DNA from: Salinibacterium sp. | Lineage (GTDB): Bacteria; Actinomycetota; Actinomycetes; Actinomycetales; Microbacteriaceae | NCBI GenBank assembly: GCA_019638845.1 | Contig: JAHBSZ010000002.1 | Location: 664,884-728,883, forward strand | Length of the DNA stretch: 64,000 nt | Direction of reading: 5' to 3' | Shown here: positions 34,721 to 43,209 of the stretch, piece after piece | Layout of the letters: every line of letters begins with the position of its first letter | How positions within the stretch are numbered: the stretch's first letter is position 1 | Made by a program: the position numbers and the translations under genes | Notes under the pieces: generated by a model | Seen by the model: the letters and a program-made list of their open reading frames with translations, nothing else | Told to the model about the DNA's origin: nothing | Database searches by the model: none

Positions 34721-35092
34721 GGGGAGGGGGAAAGGGAAAGGGAAAGGGAAAGGGAAAGGGAAAGAGGACGGGAAGAGGACGGAAAGAGGACGGAAACGGA
34801 AACGGAAACGGAAATCGGAACCGAGACCGGGACGGCGACCGGAACCGAGACCGGGACGGCGACCGGAACCGAGACGGAAACCGGAGACGGAAACCGGACT
34901 GGGACCGGGACGGCGACCGGAACCGAGACGGAAACCGGAGACGGAAACCGGACTGGGACCGGGACGGCGACCGGAACCGAGACGGAAACCGGAGACGGAA
35001 ACCGGACGAGGACCGGGACGGCGACCGGAACCGAGACGGAGACCGGAGACCGGAGACCGACGGCGACCGGAGACCGGAAACAGAGGGAACGC
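34721..35092. repeat. nearly T-free low-complexity repeat tract with 54-bp tandem units
   Basis: About 370 bp whose plus strand has only three T residues (34815, 34900, 34954). It starts with six GGGAAA units (34728-34763), continues with CGGAAA/GACGGA variants, then has three 54-bp units (starting 34852, 34906, 34960) and partial flanking units, all built from ACCGGA/GACGG hexamers. The stretch 34649-35203 holds no convincing gene. Open frames across it on both strands are artefacts of repeat composition, although one plus-strand frame would encode an Arg/Asp/Gly/Asn repeat of 18 residues. Confidence 0.85.
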
Positions 35093-35203
35093 CTGGCTGA
35101 GGGCCGACGAGGGCGGAAGGGAGGGGTTTGAAACGTCCTGAGTTCGGTGAACGCCCATGGCATCGCCGGGCTCAGCCGGACAATTCGAGGATGCTCCCGG
35201 CCG

Positions 35204-36085
35204 TTACGGCTGCGGTCGTCCGCCGATCACGCCGACCGCGCGGGATGCCACCCGTGCGCCGGCCCTGGCCGCCGAGATCGGGTCACCCGTGTGCACGAGC
35301 TCGTCGAGGAAGCCCGCACAGAACGCGTCACCGGCGCCCGTCGGGTCGACGACCGGCACTGACACTGCATCGACGTGGGTCACGACGCCGCCGTGGAACA
35401 CCGTCAGCCCCGCCGCACCCTGGGTGAGCACGACGGTCTCGAACGCGAGCGCGCGGCCGATCTCGTCAGGCGCGTCGAGGCCGGTCAGTAGTCGACCCTC
35501 GTCGAGGCTGGGGAACAGGATGTCCGCCCCTGCCATCGCGCAGAGGAAGCGCTCGGGTCCATAGTCGGCGATGAATCCCGCCGAGCCTGGCGCAACGGAG
35601 ACCCTCACGCCTGCGGCCCGGGCGCGCGCGATGAGCGAGGCGATGCCGTCCGCCCCCGCATCGTTGAGGAGAGTGTGGCCGGTGATGTGCAAAACCCGTG
35701 ACTCGGCGAGCAGCTCATCGGACACGTGGGCGGGGTCGAGGAGCGTGTTGGCGCCGCGCTCGGTGAGCATCGCGCGGCGCTCGCCCTCGACAATCACCAC
35801 GATCGTGCCGGTGGGAAGCTCGGCCGACCCCGAAAGCCGCGCCTCGGCACCCACCGACGCGAGCGACTGAGTGTGGCGATCGACATCGGCGAGAGCGACG
35901 CTGCCGACGAAGACGGCGTCCGCGCCGAGCGACCCGAGCCACGCAGCGGTGTTCGCGGCGGACCCTCCGGTCCGGGAGTGGATTGACGATGGAGTGTCGG
36001 TATCGTTGCGGATCGGGCCATCCGGAATTGCGACGACATCGTCGATGACGTCCCCGTAGGTGATGATCCGCGAGCGATTAGCCAC
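35204..36085 (-). CDS. PfkB-family kinase, probable pseudouridine kinase
   Basis: 293 residues. Ribokinase-type motifs: HSRTGGSAANTAAWLGSLGADAVFVGSV near the N terminus and the anion-hole/catalytic DPTGAGDAFCAGFLDEL near residue 250. Fold alone does not fix the substrate, but overlapping by 8 bp with psuG argues for pseudouridine. It would phosphorylate pseudouridine, whose C-glycosidic bond PsuG then cleaves. Confidence 0.82.
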   Translation of the reverse strand: MANRSRIITYGDVIDDVVAIPDGPIRNDTDTPSSIHSRTGGSAANTAAWLGSLGADAVFVGSVALADVDRHTQSLASVGAEARLSGSAELPTGTIVVIVEGERRAMLTERGANTLLDPAHVSDELLAESRVLHITGHTLLNDAGADGIASLIARARAAGVRVSVAPGSAGFIADYGPERFLCAMAGADILFPSLDEGRLLTGLDAPDEIGRALAFETVVLTQGAAGLTVFHGGVVTHVDAVSVPVVDPTGAGDAFCAGFLDELVHTGDPISAARAGARVASRAVGVIGGRPQP

Positions 36086-36995
36086 GCTTGAGAGCCGACC
36101 ATGCCGTCGCGACCTGAGCTGCCACCCGCACGTTGTTGCGCGCGAGGTCGAGGTTCACTTCGAGGCTGCGGCCGCCCGAGAGCTCCACGATCTTGAGCAG
36201 CAGGAACGGCGTCACCGCCTTGCCCGTCACGCCAGCTTTCTCCGCCTCCGCCAACGCAAGGGCGAGTACCCGGTCGTGCTCGGCCGGGTCCCACTGCTGC
36301 GCGAGCGGGATGGGGTTCGCGAGCACAATGCCCTGCCCGTGGCCCAGGTCATCCTGCGACCGCATTATCGCGGCGACCTGCTCCGCATTCTCCACGGACC
36401 AGTCGAGAGTGAACTGCGACTCGCGAAGCCAGAAACTGGGGAAGATCGTCGTGCCGAAGCCGACCACCGGAACGCTGAGCGTCTCGAGACGCTCGAGGGT
36501 CGCCGCGATGTCGAGCACGGACTTCACTCCGGCCGAGACCACAGTGACAGGGGTGACGGCCAACGTTGAGAGGTCTGCGGACTCATCGAAACTGTCGCTC
36601 GCACCGCGGTGCACCCCGCCGAGGCCCCCGGTAGCGAACACACGAATACCGGCCAAGGCGGCGAGATGGGAGGTCGCGGCGACGGTCGTGGCCGCGCTCG
36701 ATCCGGCAGCGGCGATGATCGGGAGGTCGCGAACACTCGCCTTGGCAAGATCCTCTTCCGAGATGCGGCGCACGCCCTCGGCGGTCAGGCCGATCTGCGG
36801 CACCCCGTCAAGCACGGCGATCGTGGCCGGCGTGACGCCAGCATCCCTCAGGATATTTTCGAACTCCACTGCCGCCTCGTGGTTGCGCGGGCGCGGCAAC
36901 CCGTGCGAAATAATCGTGGATTCGAGGGCGACAACCGGGTCGCCCGCGGCGAGCGCGGCGGCAACCTCATCAGATAGCTGGAATGGCGTGGGCAC
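36078..36995 (-). CDS. psuG: pseudouridine-5'-phosphate glycosidase
   Basis: 305 residues, full family length. Motifs PVVALESTIISHGLPRPRNHEAA, PATIAVLDGVPQIGL, RDLPIIAAAGSSAATTVAAT, VFATGGLGGVHRGA and NPIPLAQQWD are those of PsuG. It breaks pseudouridine 5'-phosphate to uracil and ribose 5-phosphate, so with the kinase it recycles RNA turnover products; upp in this window could take the uracil. The GTG has a TAAGTT box 6 nt upstream (37002-37007). Confidence 0.93.
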   Translation of the reverse strand: MPTPFQLSDEVAAALAAGDPVVALESTIISHGLPRPRNHEAAVEFENILRDAGVTPATIAVLDGVPQIGLTAEGVRRISEEDLAKASVRDLPIIAAAGSSAATTVAATSHLAALAGIRVFATGGLGGVHRGASDSFDESADLSTLAVTPVTVVSAGVKSVLDIAATLERLETLSVPVVGFGTTIFPSFWLRESQFTLDWSVENAEQVAAIMRSQDDLGHGQGIVLANPIPLAQQWDPAEHDRVLALALAEAEKAGVTGKAVTPFLLLKIVELSGGRSLEVNLDLARNNVRVAAQVATAWSALKRG

Positions 36996-37026
36996 CGACC
37001 CAACTTACCTTCGATAGTCTCAGCGC

Positions 37027-38082
37027 ATGGCCCCACCGACTCAGCTTCATGATCCCAATCGCCGCGGGTTTGGGTCAGATAATCAGTCGGGCGTGCACGC
37101 GGAGATTCTCGAAGCCATCATCTCCGCCAACGGCGGCCATGTTGGCGCCTACGGTGAGGATCCCTATACGGAACGGCTTCAGGAGGTCATCGCCGACAGG
37201 TTCGGAGTTGGCGCCGAAGCGTTCCCGGTTCTCACCGGCACCGGCGGCAATGTCATCGCGCTGCAATCGATGATTCCGCGGTGGGGATCAGTGCTCTGCT
37301 CGGCGTCCGCACACGTCAATACCGATGAGAACGGGGCCGCCGAGAGCGTCGCCGGCATCAAGCTGATGCCGATCGCTTCGGACGACGGCAAACTCAGCCC
37401 CGAGCTGATCCACGACCAGTCGTGGCGTTGGGGCTCGGTGCATCGTGGCGAACCCCTCGCGATCACGATCACCCAATCCACTGAACTTGGCACCGCCTAT
37501 ACAGCGGATGAGATTGCTGCCATTGCCGACTACGCCCACAGCCACGACATGGGACTGCACATCGACGGTGCGCGGCTGTCGAACGCGGCGGCCCACCTCG
37601 GCCTCTCCCTCAAGGAGTTGACCATGGATGTCGGCGCCGACACGGTCTCGTTCGGTGGTACCAAGAACGGCCTGCTGTTCGGTGAGGCGATAGTTTCGCT
37701 CACACCGGGGTCACTGCACGGGTTCTCCCACTTGCGCAAAGCCGACATGCAGCTCGCCAGCAAGATGCGTTTCATTTCCGCCCAACTCATCGCACTGCTC
37801 GAAACCGACCTGTGGCTTACCTCCGCGAGCCACGCGAACGCCATGGCAAGTCGGCTTGCTGAAGGCGTGCGGGGGATGCCCGGTGTCGAGATCACCCAGA
37901 AGGTGCAGAGCAACGCGGTGTTCGCGATCCTGCCGCCCGGCATCTTCCCTCAGCTCAGCGCGATCGCCTACTTCGACGAGTGGAACCCGTTCACGCGCGA
38001 GGTGCGCTGGGTGTGTTCGTTCGACACGACCGAGGCCGACGTGGATCGTTTCGTAGCCGGGCTCGCGGCGCTTCTGGCCTAG
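37027..38082 (+). CDS. ltaE: low-specificity L-threonine aldolase family protein
   Basis: 351 residues, fold-type I PLP enzyme of the beta-eliminating lyase group. LTGTGGNVIALQSMIPRWGSVLCSASAHVNTDE (cofactor and ring-stacking region), HIDGARLSNAAAHLG (Asp for PLP N1) and SFGGTKNGLLFGEA with the Schiff-base Lys. It would split threonine or allo-threonine to glycine and acetaldehyde. TAGTCT is 6 nt upstream of the ATG. Confidence 0.88.
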   Translation: MAPPTQLHDPNRRGFGSDNQSGVHAEILEAIISANGGHVGAYGEDPYTERLQEVIADRFGVGAEAFPVLTGTGGNVIALQSMIPRWGSVLCSASAHVNTDENGAAESVAGIKLMPIASDDGKLSPELIHDQSWRWGSVHRGEPLAITITQSTELGTAYTADEIAAIADYAHSHDMGLHIDGARLSNAAAHLGLSLKELTMDVGADTVSFGGTKNGLLFGEAIVSLTPGSLHGFSHLRKADMQLASKMRFISAQLIALLETDLWLTSASHANAMASRLAEGVRGMPGVEITQKVQSNAVFAILPPGIFPQLSAIAYFDEWNPFTREVRWVCSFDTTEADVDRFVAGLAALLA

Positions 38083-38879
38083 GAAAGCCGCTCGGTCAGG
38101 AAAGCCACGACGCGCTCACGCGCGTGGAGCGCCGGATGACCCGGGACGTCGCGCACTTCTGACGTGAGCACCGAGTGCGCGGTCTGACGGAACCCTGCAG
38201 CGTTGCCCTTCGAGGAATCGAGCTCGATAACCTCGAACGCATCTCCGAGACGATCGGCGATTGTCGCGAATCGCTCGCGCGGAGCGGTGGCATCCTCACT
38301 GAACCGCAGCCCGAGCGCACACACCTCCCCCGCGGAAGCGCGCTGCACTATCCGGTCGAATTCCTCGGGCGACACCGTGGCGTCGAGCTTTCGCGCCCGG
38401 CTGGTCGGGAATGGCATCGCCGGCTGGCTGAGCACGGATGCCCGAACCGAGTCATCCACGGCGAGCGCGAGGGCGAACCCGCCAGTGAAGCACATGCCGA
38501 TCACGCCGACTCCCCTCCCCGGTGTTCGTTCGGCGAGGTCAGATGCAACCGCGCGGAAGAAATCGGTGATGGGCCGGTGGACCCCCACTGCGAACGCACG
38601 GAACTCCGACGACACGCACAGCCGTGTCACCTGGCGAATCAGGTAGCCCGTAGTCATCGGGCGGCCCGGCTCACCAAACGGCGATGGCACGACGACAGTG
38701 AACCCGCGCTCGACGAGGTGTTCGGCAAGCCCGAGCACTTCGGGTGTGATCCCCGGAATCTCTGGAATGAGCACGACGCCGGGGCCGCTGCCCTTCTCGA
38801 AACAGTCGTACGTCATGCCTGCGCCGGTGAAGGGAGCGCGGGCCCAGCCTTCAAGGGTCGCAGTGGGTGCTGAGGTCAC
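38079..38879 (-). CDS. dienelactone hydrolase family protein
   Basis: 266 residues, alpha/beta hydrolase. The nucleophile elbow is GVIGMCFTGGFALAL with Cys as nucleophile, as in dienelactone hydrolases; PGVVLIPEIPGITPEVLGLAEHLVERGFTVVVPSPFGEPG is the family N-terminal motif and the likely histidine lies in GHPALH near the end. The physiological substrate is unknown; no aromatic catabolism genes adjoin. It overlaps ltaE by 4 bp convergently. Confidence 0.87.
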   Translation of the reverse strand: MTSAPTATLEGWARAPFTGAGMTYDCFEKGSGPGVVLIPEIPGITPEVLGLAEHLVERGFTVVVPSPFGEPGRPMTTGYLIRQVTRLCVSSEFRAFAVGVHRPITDFFRAVASDLAERTPGRGVGVIGMCFTGGFALALAVDDSVRASVLSQPAMPFPTSRARKLDATVSPEEFDRIVQRASAGEVCALGLRFSEDATAPRERFATIADRLGDAFEVIELDSSKGNAAGFRQTAHSVLTSEVRDVPGHPALHARERVVAFLTERLS

Positions 38880-38992
38880 GCCGCCAATCTAACTCCCTTT
38901 GAGCGCCGGCCACAGGTCGGGACTTTGGGCCTTAGTGGGCCGGTAGCTGCGTGGGTACCGTCAGGTGATTGCACTAACTGGAAGGCATACTC

Positions 38993-41506
38993 ATGAAATT
39001 GGTCGTCGTCGGAGGCGTTGCAGCCGGAGCTTCGGTTGCAGCTAGGGCACGTCGGCTTGACGAGGCGGCGGAGATCGTCGTCCTCGAGCGAGGGCATCAC
39101 GTGTCGTTCGCGAACTGTGGACTTCCCTACTACGTGGGAGAGGTCATTGCCGACCGCAGTCGTTTGCTCCTGCAGACCCCGGAGAGCCTCCGGGAATCGC
39201 TCAACATCGACGTGCGGGTAGGCAACGAGGTACTCGCTATCGACCGGAAGAAGAAGACGATCACGGTGCGTGACCTGTCGACCGGCCGTGATTACACCGA
39301 GAGCTACGATGCCCTCGCGCTCTGCACAGGGGCTGAGCCGATCCGACCGCCCCTTCCGGGAGTCGACCTGCCGGGCATCCACGTGCTCCGGCGAATCGGA
39401 GACGTCGACACGATCAAAGCCGAGTTGGATGCCGCACTCGAGGCCTCCGCCACAAGCGGGCGCGCACCGCACTGCGTGATCATCGGAGCTGGCTACATCG
39501 GGCTCGAGATGGCCGAGAACCTCGCTCGTCGCGGGGCGACAGTGGATGTCGTGGAGATGGCCGACCAGATTCTGCCGCCACTGGATCACGAGATCTCCGT
39601 GCCGGTGGAGCGTCACCTTCGCAGCCGAGGTATCAACCTGCACCTCTCCACTGCCGCCGTTGCATTCACGCAACGCGCCGATGGCGGTATGGTCGCCGAG
39701 CTCGCGAACTCGACATTCCTCGATGCGGACCTGATCATCCTCTCCGCTGGCGTACGGCCGTCGGCCGAGTTGGCTCGGGAAGCCGGCCTCGACTTGGGCC
39801 CGCACGGGGGTGTCGCGGTCGATACCCACATGCGTACCTCCGACCCGCACATCTGGGCCGCGGGCGATTCGGTGGAAACCCCGAACACCGTGCTGCCCGG
39901 CACCTGGGTCGCCCCGCTCGCGGGACCCGCAAACCGGGAGGGCCGCGTTGCCGCCGAGAACATCTGCGGGCGCACCACCGAATACACCTCGACTCAGGGC
40001 ACCTCCGTCGTGAGGGTTTTCGACATGGTCGCTGGCGGCACTGGTGCCACGGAGCGCCAACTGATCGCCGCCGGCATCGACTACCGGGCCGTGCACGTGC
40101 ACCCTTCGGGCCACGCCGGCTACTACCCGGGCACCGCGATGATGAACATGAAGCTCATCTTCGCGCCCGATACCGGTCGCATCCTCGGTGCACAGGTGGC
40201 GGGCTTCGACGGGGTCGACAAGCGCCTTGATGTCTTTGCAACGGCACTTCGCGCGGGGCTGACCGTCCATCACCTCGAGGAGCTGGAGTTGGCCTACGCT
40301 CCGCCGTTCGGGTCCGCAAAGGATCCCGTGAACATGGCGGGGTTCGTGGCCAACAATGTCCTGCTGGGCGACCTCGTGCTGTGGTACGCCCAGGACTACC
40401 CGCACGCCACAGACGGAGCCCGCATCATCGACGTGCGCACCGCCGAAGAATTCTCGGTCTGGCACATTCCGGGCGCCGAGAATGTACCACTGGCGACAAT
40501 CCGCGAGGTGAGCACGACGTGGGACACCGCGGCACCGCTGCGTCTCTATTGCTCGGTCGGATTCCGCAGCTACCTCGCCTACCGTTCGCTCGTGCAGCGC
40601 GGATTCAGCGACTTGGCCACCCTCTCGGGCGGTTCCGAGACCTACCGTGCGTGGCACGAACTCGCACCCGACACCGCCGACCCGACCCCAGCGGTCACCT
40701 CCTACGCCGAGGCCGCCGAGCTCGTCACCGCGACGACCGTGCGCGACACCGTTGCCCACGGCAGCGGGGTCTCGGTCGATCTCGACTGTTCGGGTCTGGC
40801 CTGTCCCGGACCGATCATGAAGCTCGCCGACACGATGAAAACCCTGGCGCCCGGCGACGACATCGTTGTGCACGTCTCCGACCCGGGATTTGCGATGGAT
40901 GCCCCAGCCTGGGTCAAGCGCAACGGACACCAGCTTCTCGACATGACTCCGGAGGGGCCCGGCTACGTGGCCACCATGCGCAAGGGCGGACCGGCGGCCA
41001 CGGCATCCGGAACCGCCGTCGGAGTGGTCGCGGTCAAGCCCAAGGTCTCATTCGTGATCTTTGACGGCGATCTCGACAAGCTCATCGCCGCATTCATCAT
41101 CGCCAACGGTGCGCTCGCCATGGGCGAGGAGGTGTCGATGTTCTTCACCTTCTGGGGACTCAATGCCCTTCGTCGCACTCATCCTCCGAAGCGGAAGCGA
41201 AGCGCCCTCGACGCCATGTTTGGGGCGATGATGCCTCAGGGCGCCGACAAGCTCTCACTCTCGCGGATGAGCATGATGGGTGCGGGAACCGCCATGATCA
41301 AGGGCGTCATGAAGAAGAATGGGGTGCATTCGCTTCCCGAGCTCATCGCCTCAGCGCAAGCCGGCGGAGCGCGGATCATCGGATGCACGATGACCATGGA
41401 CCTCTTGGGAATCGCCGCGTCCGACCTCATTGACAATGTCGAACTCGGGGGTGTCGCAACCTTCCTCGGTGAGGCCGCCGAATCGACGACCACGCTGTTC
41501 ATCTAA
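38993..41506 (+). CDS. four-module CoA-disulfide reductase-like / rhodanese / TusA / DsrE protein
   Basis: 837 residues. Residues 1-440: FAD/NAD pyridine nucleotide-disulfide reductase of the CoADR/NADH oxidase type, with GGVAAGASVAARARR and the single redox Cys42 in SFANCGLPYY. Residues about 460-555: rhodanese with Cys520 in YCSVGFRS. Residues about 595-665: TusA sulfur carrier with Cys604 in LDCSGLACPGPIMKL. Residues about 685-837: DsrE-like domain (FVIFDGDLDKLIAAFIIANGALAMGEEVSMFF; GARIIGCTMTMDLLGI). All Cys sites are intact. The protein should move sulfane sulfur between modules with flavin-driven reduction. No other sulfur genes adjoin. Confidence 0.9.
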   Translation: MKLVVVGGVAAGASVAARARRLDEAAEIVVLERGHHVSFANCGLPYYVGEVIADRSRLLLQTPESLRESLNIDVRVGNEVLAIDRKKKTITVRDLSTGRDYTESYDALALCTGAEPIRPPLPGVDLPGIHVLRRIGDVDTIKAELDAALEASATSGRAPHCVIIGAGYIGLEMAENLARRGATVDVVEMADQILPPLDHEISVPVERHLRSRGINLHLSTAAVAFTQRADGGMVAELANSTFLDADLIILSAGVRPSAELAREAGLDLGPHGGVAVDTHMRTSDPHIWAAGDSVETPNTVLPGTWVAPLAGPANREGRVAAENICGRTTEYTSTQGTSVVRVFDMVAGGTGATERQLIAAGIDYRAVHVHPSGHAGYYPGTAMMNMKLIFAPDTGRILGAQVAGFDGVDKRLDVFATALRAGLTVHHLEELELAYAPPFGSAKDPVNMAGFVANNVLLGDLVLWYAQDYPHATDGARIIDVRTAEEFSVWHIPGAENVPLATIREVSTTWDTAAPLRLYCSVGFRSYLAYRSLVQRGFSDLATLSGGSETYRAWHELAPDTADPTPAVTSYAEAAELVTATTVRDTVAHGSGVSVDLDCSGLACPGPIMKLADTMKTLAPGDDIVVHVSDPGFAMDAPAWVKRNGHQLLDMTPEGPGYVATMRKGGPAATASGTAVGVVAVKPKVSFVIFDGDLDKLIAAFIIANGALAMGEEVSMFFTFWGLNALRRTHPPKRKRSALDAMFGAMMPQGADKLSLSRMSMMGAGTAMIKGVMKKNGVHSLPELIASAQAGGARIIGCTMTMDLLGIAASDLIDNVELGGVATFLGEAAESTTTLFI

Positions 41507-41507
41507 C

Positions 41508-41539
41508 GCCCACACGGTGACGCCGCTGACGGCGTGGGC
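41508..41539 (+). terminator. weak hairpin after the sulfur-carrier oxidoreductase
   Basis: GCCCAC (41508-41513) pairs with GTGGGC (41534-41539), with an inner GCCG/CGGC pair. It follows the stop by a few bases and precedes the tetR promoter. The T-run is poor. Confidence 0.35.
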
Positions 41540-41567
41540 TTGACGGAAGGCTATACAGCCGTATAGT
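41540..41567 (+). promoter_or_regulatory. promoter and TetR operator of the exporter operon
   Basis: A -35 TTGACG (41540-41545), a 16-bp spacer and a -10 TATAGT (41562-41567). The palindrome CTATAC-AGCC-GTATAG (41551-41566) covers spacer and -10 and is the likely binding site of the TetR protein encoded next. Confidence 0.7.
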
Positions 41568-41576
41568 TTCTTGCTC

Positions 41577-42266
41577 ATGCAATCAGCAGCGTCGCCGCAG
41601 TGGGTTCGTTCCCCCGACGACTTGACGGCTCGGGCCCGCCTGCGTGATGCCGCGATCGACTGCTTCGCGCAACGAGGGTTTGCGGCATCCGTGCGGGAGA
41701 TCGCGCAGCGAGCCGGGGTGAGCCAGGGCCTCATCCGGCACCACTTCGGCGGCAAGGACAACCTGCGTGCGGAGTGCGACGAGGAGGTATTCCGGCGCTT
41801 CCGGGAGATCAAGGGCGAAGGCCTTGCCATGTCTCCCGGCCAGGCAATCGGGATGCTGTCCCAGCTCGAGGAGTTCGGGCCGACCTTCGTGTACATCCTT
41901 CGCAGCGTCCTCGACGGCGGCGTTGTCGGACGAGCTTTCGTCGAGCACCTGATCGTCGACACCGAACTCTTCATGGAGCAGGCTGTGCGGGCAGGCACCG
42001 TTCGGGAGAGCCGCGATCCCAGCGGCCGCGCTCGGTACCTCGTGACGAGCGCCCTCGGGTCCATGCTCGTGCAGCTCACGCTATCGCCGGAGATCGATCT
42101 CTCCGACGTCGGTAATGCCATTCAACGGCTGACCGGCGCCTTTGCGCTCCCGAGTCTTGAGCTGTTCACGGAGGGGCTCTTTGTCGACCGGTCGATGCTC
42201 GACCAGTACCTGATGCAGATACCCGACCCTCCAGCCGCAGGGCGCGACATCCATCCCCCTGCGTGA
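41577..42266 (+). CDS. TetR-family regulator of the ABC exporter
   Basis: 229 residues. HTH: RLRDAAIDCFAQRGFAASVREIAQRAGVSQGLIRHHFGGKDNLRAECD (about 19-66); the C-terminal half has the ligand-binding helical bundle. It is the first gene of an operon with an ATPase and permease, and a palindrome overlaps its promoter, so autorepression relieved by an exported compound is likely. ATG 41577 or the TTG 6 bp earlier could be the start. Confidence 0.88.
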   Translation: MQSAASPQWVRSPDDLTARARLRDAAIDCFAQRGFAASVREIAQRAGVSQGLIRHHFGGKDNLRAECDEEVFRRFREIKGEGLAMSPGQAIGMLSQLEEFGPTFVYILRSVLDGGVVGRAFVEHLIVDTELFMEQAVRAGTVRESRDPSGRARYLVTSALGSMLVQLTLSPEIDLSDVGNAIQRLTGAFALPSLELFTEGLFVDRSMLDQYLMQIPDPPAAGRDIHPPA

Positions 42267-42291
42267 GAACCCCACTGACTGGAGATCAGAC

Positions 42292-43209
42292 ATGACTGAA
42301 ACACTCGCCGTCGAAGTGAACGGCCTGAAGAAGAGCTTCGGCACACTGCATGCCCTCGACGGGCTCGACCTGCGCGTTGCGACCGGAAGCGTCGCGGGCT
42401 TTCTCGGCCCTAACGGCTCGGGCAAATCGACAACCATCCGTGTACTCCTCGGCCTCCTGCGTTCCGACGGTGGCACCGCGCGCCTCCTCGGCGGCGACCC
42501 GTGGCGAGATGCCGTTGAGTTGCACCGCCGGGTGGCCTACGTCGCCGGTGATGTGACCCTCTGGCCGAACCTCACAGGTGGCCAGGCGATCGACATCCTC
42601 GGCGCCCTTCGCGGCGATCTCGATGCGAAACGTGTCGACCGATTCCTGCAGTTGTTCGATCTCGACCCGACCAAGAAGGCCCGAAGCTACTCGAAAGGCA
42701 ACCGTCAGAAGGTCGGGCTCGTGGCGGCGTTCGCCAGTCGGGCCGAACTCCTGATCCTGGACGAGCCGACGAACGGGCTCGACCCGCTCATGGAGGGCAT
42801 CTTCACCGACTGCGTCTCCGAAGCACAGGCGGCGGGTCGTTCGGTGCTGCTCTCGAGTCACATCTTCGCGGAGGTGGAGAAGCTCTGTGACACGGTCACG
42901 ATCATCCGCGACGGCCGTACCGTGGAGTCGGGCACTCTGGGCGAACTGCGCCATCTTCAACGATCCACCATCACCGTCACGATCGACGGCGACCCGACCG
43001 CACTCGGCAAGGTGCCCGGTCTGCACAACCTCACCGCCGACAACGGCAGGGTGTCGTTCTCGGTCGACGAGGATGCCCTGCCCGCAGTGATGACAGCACT
43101 CGCGCCCCTGGGACCGCGCGGACTGATTTCGACCCCGCCCTCGCTCGAAGAGCTTTTCCTTCGGCACTACGGCGTACACCCCAGCGACACCGAAGTTGCC
43201 GCGCGATGA
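42292..43209 (+). CDS. ABC exporter ATP-binding protein
   Basis: 305 residues. Walker A GPNGSGKSTTIRVLL, signature YSKGNRQKVGLVAAF, Walker B LLILDEPTNGLDPL and switch His in LSSHIFAEVEKLCD. The C-terminal extension (about 225-300) resembles DrrA-type drug exporters. It pairs with the permease, whose start overlaps its end by 4 bp. Confidence 0.92.
   Translation: MTETLAVEVNGLKKSFGTLHALDGLDLRVATGSVAGFLGPNGSGKSTTIRVLLGLLRSDGGTARLLGGDPWRDAVELHRRVAYVAGDVTLWPNLTGGQAIDILGALRGDLDAKRVDRFLQLFDLDPTKKARSYSKGNRQKVGLVAAFASRAELLILDEPTNGLDPLMEGIFTDCVSEAQAAGRSVLLSSHIFAEVEKLCDTVTIIRDGRTVESGTLGELRHLQRSTITVTIDGDPTALGKVPGLHNLTADNGRVSFSVDEDALPAVMTALAPLGPRGLISTPPSLEELFLRHYGVHPSDTEVAAR

Noticed and set aside
34852-35042. 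CRISPR array
   Set aside because: The 54-bp units are contiguous and built from hexamers; there are no unique spacers between repeats and no cas genes in the window.
34503-35163. Long frames on both strands across the T-poor repeat (Arg/Pro/Glu, Gly/Asn/Arg/Asp or Pro/Val/Ser repeats)
   Set aside because: Several frames stay open only because the tract lacks stop codons; there is no ribosome site or start context, and no frame is preferred. Treated as a DNA repeat.
38876-40930. 684-codon open frame antisense to the sulfur-carrier oxidoreductase
   Set aside because: It mirrors a gene with intact domains on the other strand; the frame stays open because of GC-rich codon bias and the product has no recognisable motif.
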